Below are positions 45,937-57,652 of a DNA stretch of 64,000 bases, in pieces. Position 1 is the stretch's first letter. The number at the start of each line of letters is the position of its first letter. The notes beneath the pieces are model-generated. The model was not told the DNA's origin, made no database searches, and saw only the letters and a program-made list of their open reading frames with translations. The translations under genes and the position numbers were made by a program. The DNA comes from Macrolepiota albuminosa (Eukaryota; Basidiomycota; Agaricomycetes; Agaricales; Agaricaceae), in the NCBI GenBank assembly GCA_027475525.1, contig JAMWFC010000044.1, positions 1-64,000 of the forward strand. The letters are read 5' to 3'.

Positions 45937-46539
45937 ATGTTCCTCAGTTTCCACAAAGTTGGCCTTTGCTGTCGCGCCACCCTGGTTCGTTCCTACTCCA
46001 TACCAGTCTCCCTTAAATCACGGCGGAAATGGGCTCTTGAAGGTTTACCCAGGCCCCGCTCCATCCTCGACGACGACAGTACTCCCGTCGACCTTTCAGA
46101 GGACGACGACGCCGTGAATGGCGTACGCCCTAATACCCCACCTTTACATCTCCGCCAACCACCGAAAAAGCCTACTCCACATGAACACAAGGTCCACAGA
46201 GAGGTCATCAAGAAGAACTTTCCCGGCGGCTGGAATCCACCGCGCAAAGTCTCACGAGAAGCAATGGAAGGAATTCGCCAGATGCATCGCCTGGATCCTG
46301 AGAAGTTTAGCACACCCATGCTCGCGGAGAAGTTCAAGATCAGCCCAGAGGCCGTCCGTCGGATCCTGAAGAGTAGATGGGAACCGTCGAGGGAGAAGAG
46401 ACTGAAACTTGCGGAGCGGGAGAGGACAGCGAAGATGGAGTACTTCTCTTTGAAGAGTGTAAGAGAAAGGATGGAAGCTCGTGCCGTCAGGGAGAGCGCC
46501 GATGTTGGGACTGACCGCGACAGGCTCCAGTTTGAGTAG
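45937..46539 (+). CDS. RRG9: RRG9/neugrin-like mitochondrial protein
   Basis: A single-exon gene of 200 codons. The basic N-terminus with few acidic residues (LRHKVGLCCRATLVRSYS-like, MFLSFHKVGLCCRATLVRSY) looks like a mitochondrial presequence. The conserved core is GGWNPPRKVSREAMEGIRQM, then HRLDPEKFSTPMLAEKFKIS and PEAVRRILKSRWEP, matching Rrg9/neugrin, which is needed for mitochondrial genome maintenance or ribosomal RNA function. The C-terminus is highly charged, probably helical. Length is close to that of other fungal Rrg9 proteins. It has no introns, unlike its neighbours. Confidence 0.85.
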   Translation: MFLSFHKVGLCCRATLVRSYSIPVSLKSRRKWALEGLPRPRSILDDDSTPVDLSEDDDAVNGVRPNTPPLHLRQPPKKPTPHEHKVHREVIKKNFPGGWNPPRKVSREAMEGIRQMHRLDPEKFSTPMLAEKFKISPEAVRRILKSRWEPSREKRLKLAERERTAKMEYFSLKSVRERMEARAVRESADVGTDRDRLQFE

Positions 46540-46947
46540 ACGGTGACTTCTTCCGCGCTCGGGGGAAGATCACCTCGTGGACGCGTTGTAAATTTTATAC
46601 CCTTCTCCCCTTTCCCCTAATTCCTATATAATGACATTCTAATATTCACGAGGCCGAGTCGGTACCGCCAGTGTGTACGAGAAGACAAAGCAATAGATTT
46701 GTTTGGATTGTGGCAGCAGGGTAACTACAGGTATTTATTATACACATACGTTAGAAATAGATACCTGAGATCTCCAGGAGTCTTCTAGATTAATAAATAT
46801 TACTGAGTCAAAAATACGGTCCGCGGGGTGCTACACAGCAAAGGTTTCAAAAACTATAAGTAATAAGTAGAGGGAACGAAATGCGCAACGAGAGCATTGG
46901 ACGAGGTTGTGCATAAATATGTCGATTGCCAGCAAGAGGCCTCTAGA
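46540..46947. other. Convergent 3' flanks of RRG9 and the P450 gene
   Basis: AT-rich, no coding region seen. Probably 3' UTRs and polyadenylation signals. Confidence 0.45.
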
Positions 46948-48845
46948 TCACAAGGGGACGTTGGTCCGTTCATAGCTCAAATAGCCAGTCTGGTCTGGAG
47001 GCGGCCTGCACAAAAGGATATCATTCCAATTGGGGGCAGGATTCGTTTTGTGACCATGCTTGTCGACGACCGTGTGGCGGAAGCCCAATAGGAACATTGC
47101 CGTGATGAGCTTGAGCTCCACCTTGGCAAGTCTCGTTCCCAGGCACAAAGTCTTGCCTGCGTGAAACGGCGCACGATCAGTATCATGATTGCCAACGTAA
47201 GTGTTCATCTACCCCCAGGGGCGAATGGACACGTTAAAATCAACGTACCTCCTCCCCATCCGACGTATGCGAAGGGCACATTTTTAACATTGCCCCTGCC
47301 AGGGTCAAATTTCCATGGATCTGGATAGAGCGTTGGATCGAGGTGCACGTCGCTGAAGGGATATATGACGTAGGCTCCGGTAGGTACTAGTTTCCCATCG
47401 ATATATAGCGGTGGACCAAGATTACGCCTCATGGCTGTATGAGGTTGTGCCACCCGTGTCGTTTCTTTAATTATCGCATCGAGCACGGGGGTCTCTGACT
47501 CCCATACATCAAGAGGGAGAGCGGCAAGGCGCGAAGAGAGCGAGTCGGAGGGCAAGGTTTGGGTGTTAGCAACGAGGGCCTCGACTTCTGAGGCGGCTTT
47601 TGTCCGCCATTCGGGGTGGCATCCAAGGAAGGTGATGAGCCAAGAAGCGGTTGTCCCTGTTGCGCGTGCACCGGCGATCAGGAGCCCCATTATAAACTGT
47701 AGAAACGAATGGTCAAGGCTCAAGCGGAGGACAAGGAAAGCATAATGGGATAAACTTACTCCGACCACGACGAGCTTTTCATCCCCGCAATCGAGGAGCA
47801 TCTGCAGGGTGTCATTGCGTGAGATGCCACTCTTTTCCCGTTCTTGGATAGCCTTGTTAACGATATCGTATATCTCCTTAGTGGCCCAGAGTTTTCTGAT
47901 CATAGCAGGAGTAGGTAACCAGGGAAGGAGAACAGTGGCCGGGGTGGTACCGTTATCAAGGGTGTCGTACAATTCTTTCAGCCGTCCCACGGTGGTTGGG
48001 TCGTCTGATATCTCAGTACACGACAAGCTCCGTAGGGTAGTCTGGAACAGAAGCTGTTTAAAGGGTAAAAGAAAGACTCCTGAGTTAATGGGTTGTTAGA
48101 TCGAAGACGAGTGGTTATGCCTACTGAGTATATACTTTCGAACGGGTCGAATTTTCCGGACGTTCCCCAGCTTTCCATTATCCGCCGGGAATCGTCCAGA
48201 ATCAGTGGAATTACTATTAAATGGCGAACAAGAAGAATCAGTGATGGGCAGACGGCACAAGAAAATAACGTACAGTCATTTAAAGACGCTGAATGCTGAA
48301 CTTGTCCCAGGCGTTTGTGTATCTTGGTGATTCGTCTGGGCTCCAGATTCGAGGTTACTCCTCGGACCATTGGAATCTGTACAAAGTTTAAGGCGATGAT
48401 AACATCAGACTATAGACTCGACCCACTGCTCCCGATAGTATTTTGAAGCCTTCTGTTAGGTCAAGGCCTTTTGCGGTAAAGAACGCTTGACGCGCACTTT
48501 CACCTGACACAACTATCACGGTGTTCTACTCGGGTAATTGGATGATGAATAGGTACATCAGAACGGTAGATGGATACATACGCGTAAGAGCTGGAACTGA
48601 AAAGCAGAATGTCCTGTTGCCTGGAAGCCCCAGTCCAGAAAGTCGTAACGTCGCCGAAAGAATGGTAAGATAGAAAAGATCGAGAAACAAGGGAGCGATG
48701 GAGGTGTATCAGCCTCGTCGGCCTGGAGTGTGGAAGTAATGAGGACTATGAGGAGAAATATTACGACACCAAAGGTGAATTGGGTGGCGAAGGCCGCGGA
48801 GAGGAAGGCATTGGCAGCGGCTTGGAGGCCAATAGAATAGGGCAT
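46948..48845 (-). CDS. Cytochrome P450 monooxygenase
   Basis: A membrane-anchored haem monooxygenase. The N-terminal hydrophobic anchor includes FATQFTFGVVIFLLIVLITS. Later exons carry SGESARQAFFTAKGLDL-like sequence (48470-48530), the I-helix GLLIAGARATGTTASWLITF, the K-helix ExxR as IKETTRVAQ, and the PDPWKFDPGR segment. The haem loop WGGGKTLCLG is joined across an intron of about 98 nt (47168-47264) and contains the Cys ligand. LAKVELKLITAMFLLGF follows, and the C-terminus is GYLSYERTNVPL. The I-helix lacks the usual acidic residue before Thr-Thr. All landmarks are in frame after splicing. Layout resembles CYP51-like or 7-transferase-like clans, but the family is not assigned. Confidence 0.88.
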
Positions 48846-49929
48846 GGTCGAGCAATCCGGGAGAACAGAGGGAACGCGTTCAAGCAAAGAGGGAAAGGGT
48901 CGTTTGAAGTGGGTACGAGGATTATTGGACATACAAAAGACGCCTTTATAGCTTATACCAGTACAGCCTACCCGCAGAGGCCCGCAGCCGCGAAAATCTG
49001 AATCTAGATTTGTCCATTAGCCGGGGAATAAAATCCATTTCATTGCAACCAAAGCGGAAGCAGAAGAGATCGGGACATAAGGGTCCGCAACGTTTCGTCA
49101 GATCTGGGCTTGTGGCAGTTTTGAAGGCGATCCAATTGCGAGTATGACCGGCACCGAAAAGGTATTGCCGTGACGGAGGAATCCGACCTGCTGGAAGCTC
49201 GTATGATCACACGTGGAAAACCATCCCTCTTATTACACACCGCCAAAACAGAGCATATTCTGTTTCAAGCAACAGCGGCGACCACCGATTCTGCCCGATA
49301 TTATGACTGTTGAGCGGTTCGTGGAAACTGGGGTTCTGATGACGACGGATCGGCTGTAATCCTATCATTACCATTCTTCAGCGGCAGTTAGGATTCGCGC
49401 TTGTCATGATTATATGGATCTGATACGAGATAGACCCTGTCTGGTCTGGAGGGTTCTGTCGGTTCGAACTCGGCATCTCGGCTTCCATCAATCCTTATTT
49501 TTTATGGTCCGCTTACGCGGTGATACCCTGTCACTGGGAGCTGTGAAATCCTGGGACATTGGCTAGTGATCAAGAAATTAAAATTATATTTCAATCTGAA
49601 GGTTACCACAGATGTCATTATGCACCAAACGGTTCCGAGGATCCCATGTTAGGATCGGCCCTTTGTAAAATACTTATCTGTAGTTTGAGAGGATCCACAT
49701 AACAGGGAAAGTGAAGATCATGCCTGATTCTATTAAAAATTTGTAGCTAGGAAAATATCATCAACCGTGATTCCCAGATTTCCTTTCGCCGTGCATCTGA
49801 TTCGGAATAAGCACGTTGACAATTTAGCAGCACATATTGACAGGACGACACACAGCGCGTGACACTAAGCTCCATCTAGCGACGAGGGGAGAATCATGTG
49901 AAAGACAATCGACAGTTGAGGGCGGACCG
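48846..49929. other. Intergenic between the P450 and PAQR genes
   Basis: About 1.1 kb with no supported coding region; holds the P450 promoter. A short palindromic ggttcgaact near 49462 is not part of a tRNA fold. Confidence 0.45.
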
Positions 49930-51233
49930 TCAACATATGGAAGACGCTGACAGTCGATAACCAAGGGCTTTTAAAGCTCCGTTGTAGTGTGCCAATGCCG
50001 CCAGGACGACCAAAAAATGGAAAATCTGATGCGACGCAAAAAAATAATCGAATTTACCGGGAGCCAAACGCTCTGGAATGCGATCGGCACTGTGGAAAGT
50101 TTAAGTGGTTAGATATAGAGATTCATTCTTAGTCAAATAAGAGAGTAATGATGGATGAGGGAAACAACGAGGTAAGAACAAGGCAACATACTAAAGCAAC
50201 GCGCCGATGACGTAAAGGCAGCCTGAAGCCAGTAGCCATCCAAAACCCATGTCAACCAATAGTCGAATAGACCCGTGAGTTACAAGCAAGTGGGTCACTG
50301 GAGCGACCGCGAACGCCCCCAAGCCCACGAAAACTGTGGTTCGAGCCCCCCGATGCGTGGGCTTGGCATAATCGGGGTGAAGAACTATATAGGCAGCACC
50401 TGTATACGCTCAACAGTAAGCGAACACGATCAGAATCAGACACCATGCGTCTTGATCATGATTGTTTTCACCCACCAAAACCAATTACCGTAATGGAGAG
50501 CATATAGAACAATCGAAGGAAGGACTCGCAATGAAACCCGTAATAAAGAGAAGGATAAAATGACCCGACGGTCAGGAGGACTATTCCAGAATAATCAAAT
50601 GCATGACACGAGGAAGAGATCTACGAGTAAACATCATTTTTTGACTGAGACACGTTCAGCGTTGTAGTCCATGAATTAGGCGCACCTCCTCTGAGTGACA
50701 AGTCACGGTGTGGTAGAAGGCACTCGCTGACAAACAAAATACGGCGGAGCACAAAAAAACAGAGAATACAATCGTATCTAACGAAGTCGATCCAGGAAGA
50801 GCGTGGGTATTAAAGTCTAGTAAGAGGTAAATGAATAATAGAGCGCCCCAGAGATGGCTATGGATATTAACTGCAGAGAGTCAGGAACGAGTTAAAGAAC
50901 AACCACAGAAGCAAGCCACCAACTTGTTTCATTGTGTAAATCTTTCAACCAAGGGGTTGGTCTGATATAATGTTAGAAGAAAAACGAAGACCAACATGCA
51001 TACAATGATCGAAAGCATCCAGACCAAGAATACTGAGCTCTGCACGAGCCCTAAGATACGACTGACAAAAGAACGGGACCATCGTCTTACCGCCTGTATC
51101 CCGTAAGAATGTATTCGTTATCTTTTTGCCAAGCTGGAAGTTCTGCCCAGGTCACTGTTGGCGATGATGTTCGTGACTTCCCCGGTGTGAAGAACTTCTT
51201 TGATAGATCACGATGGCGAGCCACAGTTCCCAT
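49930..51233 (-). CDS. PAQR-family seven-helix membrane protein (AdipoR/Izh-like)
   Basis: A haemolysin-III/adiponectin-receptor-type membrane protein. Fungal members (Izh) affect zinc and lipid homeostasis. The start MGTVARHRDLSKKFFTPGKS is followed by TWAELPAWQKDNEYILTGYR, a family hallmark. Helical segments include NIHSHLWGALLFIYLLLDF, and SASAFYHTVTCHSEEV carries the first zinc-ligand His. AFDYSGI and GSFYPSLYYGFHCE follow. The last exon has RIPERLAPGKFDYFFASHQI, then FHFLVVLAALAHYNG with the C-terminal zinc-ligand His pair. The protein ends YRLSASSIC, stop at 49930-49932. There are about eight short introns. Ligand is unknown. Confidence 0.85.
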
Positions 51234-51558
51234 AGGTAAGCTACAAGATAGCTCCACGAGCTAGAATTAGTCAGTAAAGAAGAAAGGTCAAAAGAAGGCG
51301 GTGGGTATAAGTCCGCGATGAGTTGGCGGTTCCACAGGTCGTAATTAGTTGCCGATACACGTGATTCAATGATCGATGAAGTGTTGCGAACAGCCTGGCA
51401 GCACCAACTTTCAGTCGCCCGCCTACCCAGACTCAAGTTTATAGGGAACAAGGCGGATTTTTCCGACGACCTCTAGTCACTGCAGGGGCTCGACTTGTCG
51501 TCTTGAAGGATATCTGCGGACCATCTGTTTCTATCTGTTTCCGGTTTCTTCGTCCGGC

Positions 51559-53115
51559 ATGAACACTAAATTGAACGTCGAAGGAGTCCTGCTATTTGAG
51601 CAGCCATTTTCTCGAGTATGTTTACGAGATACGGTTTTAGAGATGGTGTACTCCGCTCAGACGCCTATCAATAGGTTCCTTATGAAAATTATCGAAAGGT
51701 TTTTCGTACTTCTCAGAAGAACGTTGAAAGGGACCTAGGTTTTGTCCAAAGCAACTCAGCAGAGCTTGTGCAACGCGGAGCAAATGGGACACTTGATAGA
51801 AATGAAGTTTTGATATCTATTGATAACATGATTGGAAGAGTGGAAAGCCTGAAACGCAAGGTATGTTTCTACCATGTAATTACCGAATTGAAGCTTATGC
51901 CTCGTCGGAAAGCTTTCTGATCTTCAGGAAACGGCAGGAAAGCCAACTCAAGACGTTATGCGAGAACGCATACATCATCTCACGGTGATCGAAACTCTAG
52001 CCGTTACAGGGGGATCTGAATATGGAAGGTGGGCCGACACAAGGCTAGATCGATGGTTGGTCGACTGGTGTCTTCGGTCGGGAATGGAAAGGACTGCTAG
52101 AAGAGTTGCAGAGGACAAAAACATTGAGGTATGTGAAGAATTTGGCAGTTCGTACGCATGCATCACGCGACCACACTTTTATCACCTTAGACTCTCGTAG
52201 ACATCGATCTCTTTATGGACATCCGCCGAATTGAGAACGCACTACTACAGCATAGCTGTACGGAAGCGTTGGCATGGTGTAACGAGAACAAGGTTGCCCT
52301 TCGAAAGATAAAGGTACGATTTATCAACGACCTTTTCCTGAGTACTCGTGATTGAGTGTTCGTGGAAGAGTCCGCTCGAATTCGACCTTCGATTACAGGA
52401 ATTCATAGAGCTATCAAGAGCAAGGAACTCTCACGAAGCGATTGCATACGCCAAGAAACATCTAACTTCCTGGCACGAAACACACCTACAACAGATCCGC
52501 ACCGCCTCCGCACTACTAGCTTTTTCTTCCAACACCACTTGTGCGCCATACAAAGTACGTATGCACGTCCCCCTGTCATAGTAATTAAGAGTCCACCTTG
52601 TCATCACAGCGGCTTTACGATCCTTCTCGGTGGAATAATCTCATTCAAACTTTCCGTACAGCAATATATTCACTCAATACTCTTCCCACTGAACCCCTAC
52701 TTCACCTCGGTTTGTACGCTGGGTTGGCGTCACTGAAACTACCAGCTTGTTTTGATCCATCCACTAAGAATGTGGACTGTCCCGTTTGCGATGGCGAGGC
52801 GGGTTCTGGAACACAGGGACTTGGGTTGGGCCAACTCGCTCAGGAAGTTCCTTTTAGTCATCACGCGAACTCCACAATTGTTTGCCGCATAAGTGGTAAG
52901 ATAATGGATGAAGATAATCCACCCATGGCCTTTCCGAATGGATACGTATATTCCAGAGAAGTATGCTCGAGTGTTTGATTCTTCAATGCCTTCTAATTTC
53001 TACCTCATTTCAGGCCCTTGAAGAGATTGCAGCCAAGAATGGCGGAGTAGTTACTTGTCCCCGTTCTGGCAGGGTTTGCGAGCTGTCTGCACTTAGAAAG
53101 GTCTTTATATCATAG
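51559..53115 (+). CDS. FYV10: GID/CTLH E3 ligase subunit FYV10/GID9 (MAEA-like)
   Basis: A RING-type subunit of the GID/CTLH ubiquitin ligase, which in yeast degrades gluconeogenic enzymes. Exon 1 MNTKLNVEGVLLFEQPFSR joins VPYENYRKVFRTSQKNVERD. LisH/CTLH segments include TLVDIDLFMDIRRIENALLQ, ALAWCNENKVALRKIK and LEFDLRLQEFIELSRARNSH. CRA region: PSRWNNLIQTFRTAIYSLNT. The C-terminal RING-Gid has NVDCPVCDGEAGSG, IVCRISGKIMDEDNPPMAFP and NGYVYSREALEEIAAKNGG, then VVTCPRSGRVCELSALRKVF. It has about six short introns and an intact frame. A broken inverted copy lies at 9884-11100. Confidence 0.9.
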
Positions 53116-53219
53116 GAAAAGCACAAAATTATATATGAGCCTATCAAACATCGCTTCAAATTTCCCAGAATGAGTATCTCGCGTCCACATTTTAGCTCAA
53201 AAAAATGGAAAAATTTTAT

Positions 53220-53302
53220 TGCCCACTAACCGGATTGAACGATTGACCTCACCATCACGTTGCAATTACGAGTGGCGCGCTCTCCCACTGAGCTAAGCGG
53301 GC
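53220..53302 (-). tRNA. tRNA-Thr(CGT) with an 11-nt intron
   Basis: Reverse complement: acceptor stem GCCCGCT pairs with AGTGGGC. D arm GCTC-AGTGGGA-GAGC. Anticodon stem CGCCA/TGGTG with loop CTCGTA-A and anticodon CGT. T arm AATCG-TTCAATC-CGGTT, discriminator A. Eleven extra bases after position 37 are read as an intron. The T-arm has one G-T pair. Confidence 0.85.
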
Positions 53303-55566
53303 GATATCCCTTCTAAAATTATAACATCCTTGTCCGCATGGAGTCATCTGAGGGACCGCACATATGGGTCCATACTCTATGTGGAATTGCAAACTGTAGA
53401 TGATGCCATTGACAAGTTCTATCCAACCGGCAGCAGAGGAATTCCATCGATTTGGAATGAAACATCTTGTGTGATTTGACACGGCGGCGCATCGCGATGT
53501 ATAGGCCACGCGCAGTAAATAGTTAGTTGGCAACCTGAAAGCTTGAACTGGTATCGCTTCTTGAGTTTCCTCATGGGACTTGCCGGAAAAAATCCTTGGC
53601 CTAGTTACGGGCATACCTATACAAATCCTGTGCGTGTCGCCGTGGTTTCAGGTGTCAGTTAAGGACCGAACACGAATCTCGCCGTTGTTCTTTGCATGTC
53701 AAGTTGTATTTTAAGCGTAGACGTCAGGTCCTAATGCTTGATTGAAACTATGACTCGTCATCCGGCATCGATGGTGACTAGCATACGGCTCAATGGGGTT
53801 GTGTTTCAACGCGTCCCCTGTCGTACTCTGTTCATCACAAATGTACAGCCTACATCACGATTTGAGTGCCATTTCCTATCCTTCGCTCCCATGGATGGCT
53901 GGGTGACTATTACTGAGACACATCAAGGACGTCATATCCCATATCACGCACTTGACCTGTGTGTTCAGGCGATCATACTAAATCTTGTGTATCTGACTAG
54001 AAGACTGTGTCTGTACTTCAGCTAACAAAAGTGTGTGTCACGCTGGTGAAGGGGAACGCAGCGCCGAGTAGCAGAACAGGTGGGAAGGAACGTTAACGGC
54101 AGATGTGCCGAGGGCTTAACGGGCGAAGATAGCATGAACTCCGACAAAGTCAAATCGTAGTAAAGCGTAACCGGCATCGGCTGAAAAGAGATCTGGCCGG
54201 AGAACTAGTAGGTATGTCCGTAAATAGTCCGCTTCCGCAGTACTGTAGGGTAGACGACATACGTGTGAGCCATCCCATGTATACCGACCTTGAAAAAAAA
54301 ACCGAAAGGGTCGATTCAAACAAAACAAAACGCTTGTAAAAATGTAGTGTGGTCGGTCTAAGTCATACTCTCTTTTTAGGAAAACAATACCCTATACAAA
54401 AGTGGTATGAGTGCCAGTATATCTTCTCTAATTCCTTACAATCCATGGGTATACTTACGGCATTGACTCGTTATCTGTGAACAATCGATCATTTGATTTG
54501 GTAGCACCTAGTCATCGGGATCGCAATGTATTCTAGAACCTGGTTTATTCAGTCCTGGATTTGACATCCCAGCTGTATCATTCTTTACATTGTTTCAGAG
54601 GACCTTGAATAGTAGAGTTTGAAGAGATGCGACATCCTATCATCACGTTGTGCTGTGTGTTAATACGAAAGCCTTGTCGGATCACAGCGTCCTCTTTTCT
54701 CGTGGACTAACGAGAAAGATTAGGATGTACGTTGTCTTCTCACGAAAAGTGTCCTTTAACCTCGTTTTGACCTATCGATCCCACAAAAATGTATGCGTAA
54801 TTCACCACTCCTCGCGAAAGCCAGTGGTTCGTTCGAAGAACACGGAAGTGACGCAGATGGACTTTTATACCTGAGTCTAGTAACGGTAATGTGCCGGGGA
54901 AAAGGAACCACATATGGAAACTGCGTTCTGAAAGGCAGAGCCTCAGATTTTTGAGTTTGAGATCGCATGATTGTCTAGAAGAGTCAAATCTGAGATAGTT
55001 GTTTCACGCGCCAGCCACGGTCAAGATCGATTTCACATTTCCTAGTCAAATCTTCATTTATTTTATGAAATGAACATTCAAGCACGAGGGCGATCAGTTT
55101 TAATTCCATTTGTCTTTATGTACAACATAGGATCTCACTTGACTTTTATGAAGTTCATCAGATTTCCCCGGGATTCAAATGCCGTGGTAAACCGAACCCA
55201 ATCATGATCCAGTCCGAACAAATCAAGATTTTCACCAAGGTCGGTTTTTGGCTCTCACCAAATTGTGGACCTTAGTCTTGTATAATTGACTGGCCTAAGA
55301 GGGAGGTACAAAAGGAAAGAATAAGCATTTTGCGCCACATCATGATCGCCTTGTCGCCTTGTCCCCATAACCTTGTGATAAAGCCTCACTAGAATAGTGC
55401 CTCGGATGACCTCAAGATGACGGCCTTGAATACATTCAAAGCCTCTAAACTGATGAGTGGCATTGACATAATGCCATACTCATAGAAGTTTAAGATACTT
55501 TAATGGAGTTATTGGAGTGACACTACTCAGTGATAGAATTAAATAGACCAATATTTCAGGCTTTCT
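53303..55566. other. 2.3-kb stretch without a recognised gene
   Basis: Open stretches of 60-120 codons (for example 53255-53614 -, 53738-54025 +, 54116-54328 -) show no family motif. The stretch may contain decayed sequence. Nothing specific was recognised. Confidence 0.4.
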
Positions 55567-57408
55567 CTAATTTCCACTATTTTGTCTGTCCAAAGGGTGG
55601 GTATTTGAATTTTTTCCTTCTAACGCCCCTACTTTCCTCTGCTTCCGCCAGGCAGCAATCTCTCTTAGAGCAGCTACAAGGATAGGGATGAGGGCACTCG
55701 CGAAGAGAGGCGTGTATACAGCATATTTATGTTCCGCAGGAAAGTAGAGCATGGCCAACATACCCGGATTGAAAAATGCTCGTGACGATAAGGCAAACGC
55801 ACGAACGGAGAGAAGGAATGCGTCAACCAGAGAATCTTTGGATGCTTCAGGCACCTGATAATACGAGTAAAGGACAAGTTCATGATGTAACCCGGGACAC
55901 GAACCTCTTCAAGGGCCAACAATGCTCCTTGTACGTCATCGCGCACATCTTGTCCTACAGGCATATTTTCAATCTGATCCACGAGGTTCACGATACTTCG
56001 CAAAGTATCTTGAGATACTTGCCAGTTGCTAAGCGTGCGATAACGGAGGAGAGCATCGAGTTGCCATTGCGAGAGCTCGTTCGAAATATTTGCTATACTA
56101 GAAGGGAGTTTAGGCACGCCAAGCAGTGCAAGGAGATGTTCAGAGAATGTAGTAAAGATGGTGTCGAGGCTAGTTGATGCCAATTTTGTACCCGGCGATG
56201 ATTCATCAGGATTTAAAATGACAATTGCGCCCCATCGAGGAAGAAGGAATGAACTGGAAGGAGATACGAGACCTGAAATTGTGGTTGGACCTGGACGACT
56301 GACATAGGGAACGGCGTAACTGACCATTCTGATCCAAGATGTGAAGGGGTCGTCGAGATTTTGAAGGAACGAAGACCACAAAATGCAGGACAGGGTCATT
56401 AGAAGCACTTGAAGCTGGCTTGATGTTCAGAATAAAGGACGTAGAGTAAAAAGATGTACTGACAAAGAGTCCATTCTGCTGAATTGACAAAGACTGTAAG
56501 GTCTTCTGCGTCAATACCAAAACCACTCTCCAGAGTGCGAGGAGTGAAGGCCAGAGAACCATGAAACTGGACCTGGCTTTCAATTGTAAAATTGTGGAGC
56601 CCCTTCAGTTGTGTAAGTACAGGTTGAATGTGATCTGTTCTCCTTCAGCTTCAAACATCAAAAACGTTTCCAATTTACATGTGCACACGAACAGTGTATT
56701 GCATTCGTAATGTCCCAATCTAAAAAGGACTTGCCAGCGGACGCGTCTTCATTGAGTAAAGTGAATGACAGTCTGTATCGAGTTGAGTATTGGACAACTC
56801 GGTTATTGGAGATTGGCGGAGCGATGAGGGCGCTCAGTGTATTGGCCAAGGCGGATGTAGAATCCTTTATTTTCCTCTGAGATGGTTAGAGGAGCCACTA
56901 GTTATGTGACTCACAGTTGGAAATGTTAGACGCCTCCCGTAGACTGAGGTCTTCTCGTGATCCTCAACGACATAAGAGCCATCAAAGTTGGATGACTCCG
57001 TCCAGTACTGAGCGCTTCGACTTCCATGAACGCTATCTAATGGGTAATACGATTTAAAATGGGCTACCCATATAATAGCATCGACGTACTATCATCTGTT
57101 TTATACAGATGGATATCCAATCCTTCCCATTGCTGAGGAATTATTGAATGGAGTTGGTTCTGCAATTCATGATGATCTAAACCAGATTGAAGCTCGATTT
57201 TAACAGGAATACGGAAATTGTGATGAGCTTGCTCGATGACGCGAGAAGAGGGTAACGATAGGCGTTCAATGCTTGTTGTGTACCACCATAGTGGTAGGGA
57301 CACTATAATAGTAAGCCAGTAAGCGACTATTATGGATCGTCGAACATGGTCGGCTTGAAAAAATATCTTTGAAGGATCACGTAGAGGAAAATCCGAGTCT
57401 GCAGCCAT
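55567..57408 (-). CDS. PIGS: PIG-S subunit of GPI transamidase
   Basis: A subunit of the ER complex that attaches GPI anchors to proteins (yeast Gpi17). The start MAADSDFPLRDPSKIFFQAD is followed by the first membrane helix, RRSIIVAYWLTIIVSLPLWW, and WYTTSIERLSLPSSRV, a family landmark. Lumenal segments include NVVQYSTRYRLSFTLLNED-like sequence, FLDWDI, SSFLLPRWGAIVILNPD, and LLGVPKLPSSIANISNELSQ with WQLDALLRYRTLSNWQVSQD. VPEASKDSLVDAFLLSVRAF follows. The C-terminal helix is YAVYTPLFASALIPILVAAL. There are four or five introns. The start codon is 244 bp from that of SNT1 on the other strand. Confidence 0.9.
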
Positions 57409-57652
57409 AGCGTGACAAGATAATTGTGACACATAGGCTTGTCGGCAAGCCACAATTGTTGATGTCCCTTGTAAAATCAATAGATGCAAACTTAGCTGTG
57501 GCTGCGACTGTCTCTCATCCTCTTTCCAACCATCGCTCGACAGGCATTATCAACCCACCACCTTCCATTATTTACAGCATTCGGACTCCATACCAGCTTT
57601 ATAATCTGAATATTTAAGTCTGGCTCTACAGTCTTAGACCTGCATCTTGTGA

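Noticed and set aside
46977..47209. Separate small gene beginning MNTYVGNHDTD on the minus strand
   Set aside because: It is the last intron plus last exon of the P450; splicing joins WGGG directly to KTLCLG.
49455..49500. ggttcgaact word suggesting a tRNA
   Set aside because: The surrounding sequence does not form acceptor or anticodon stems on either strand.
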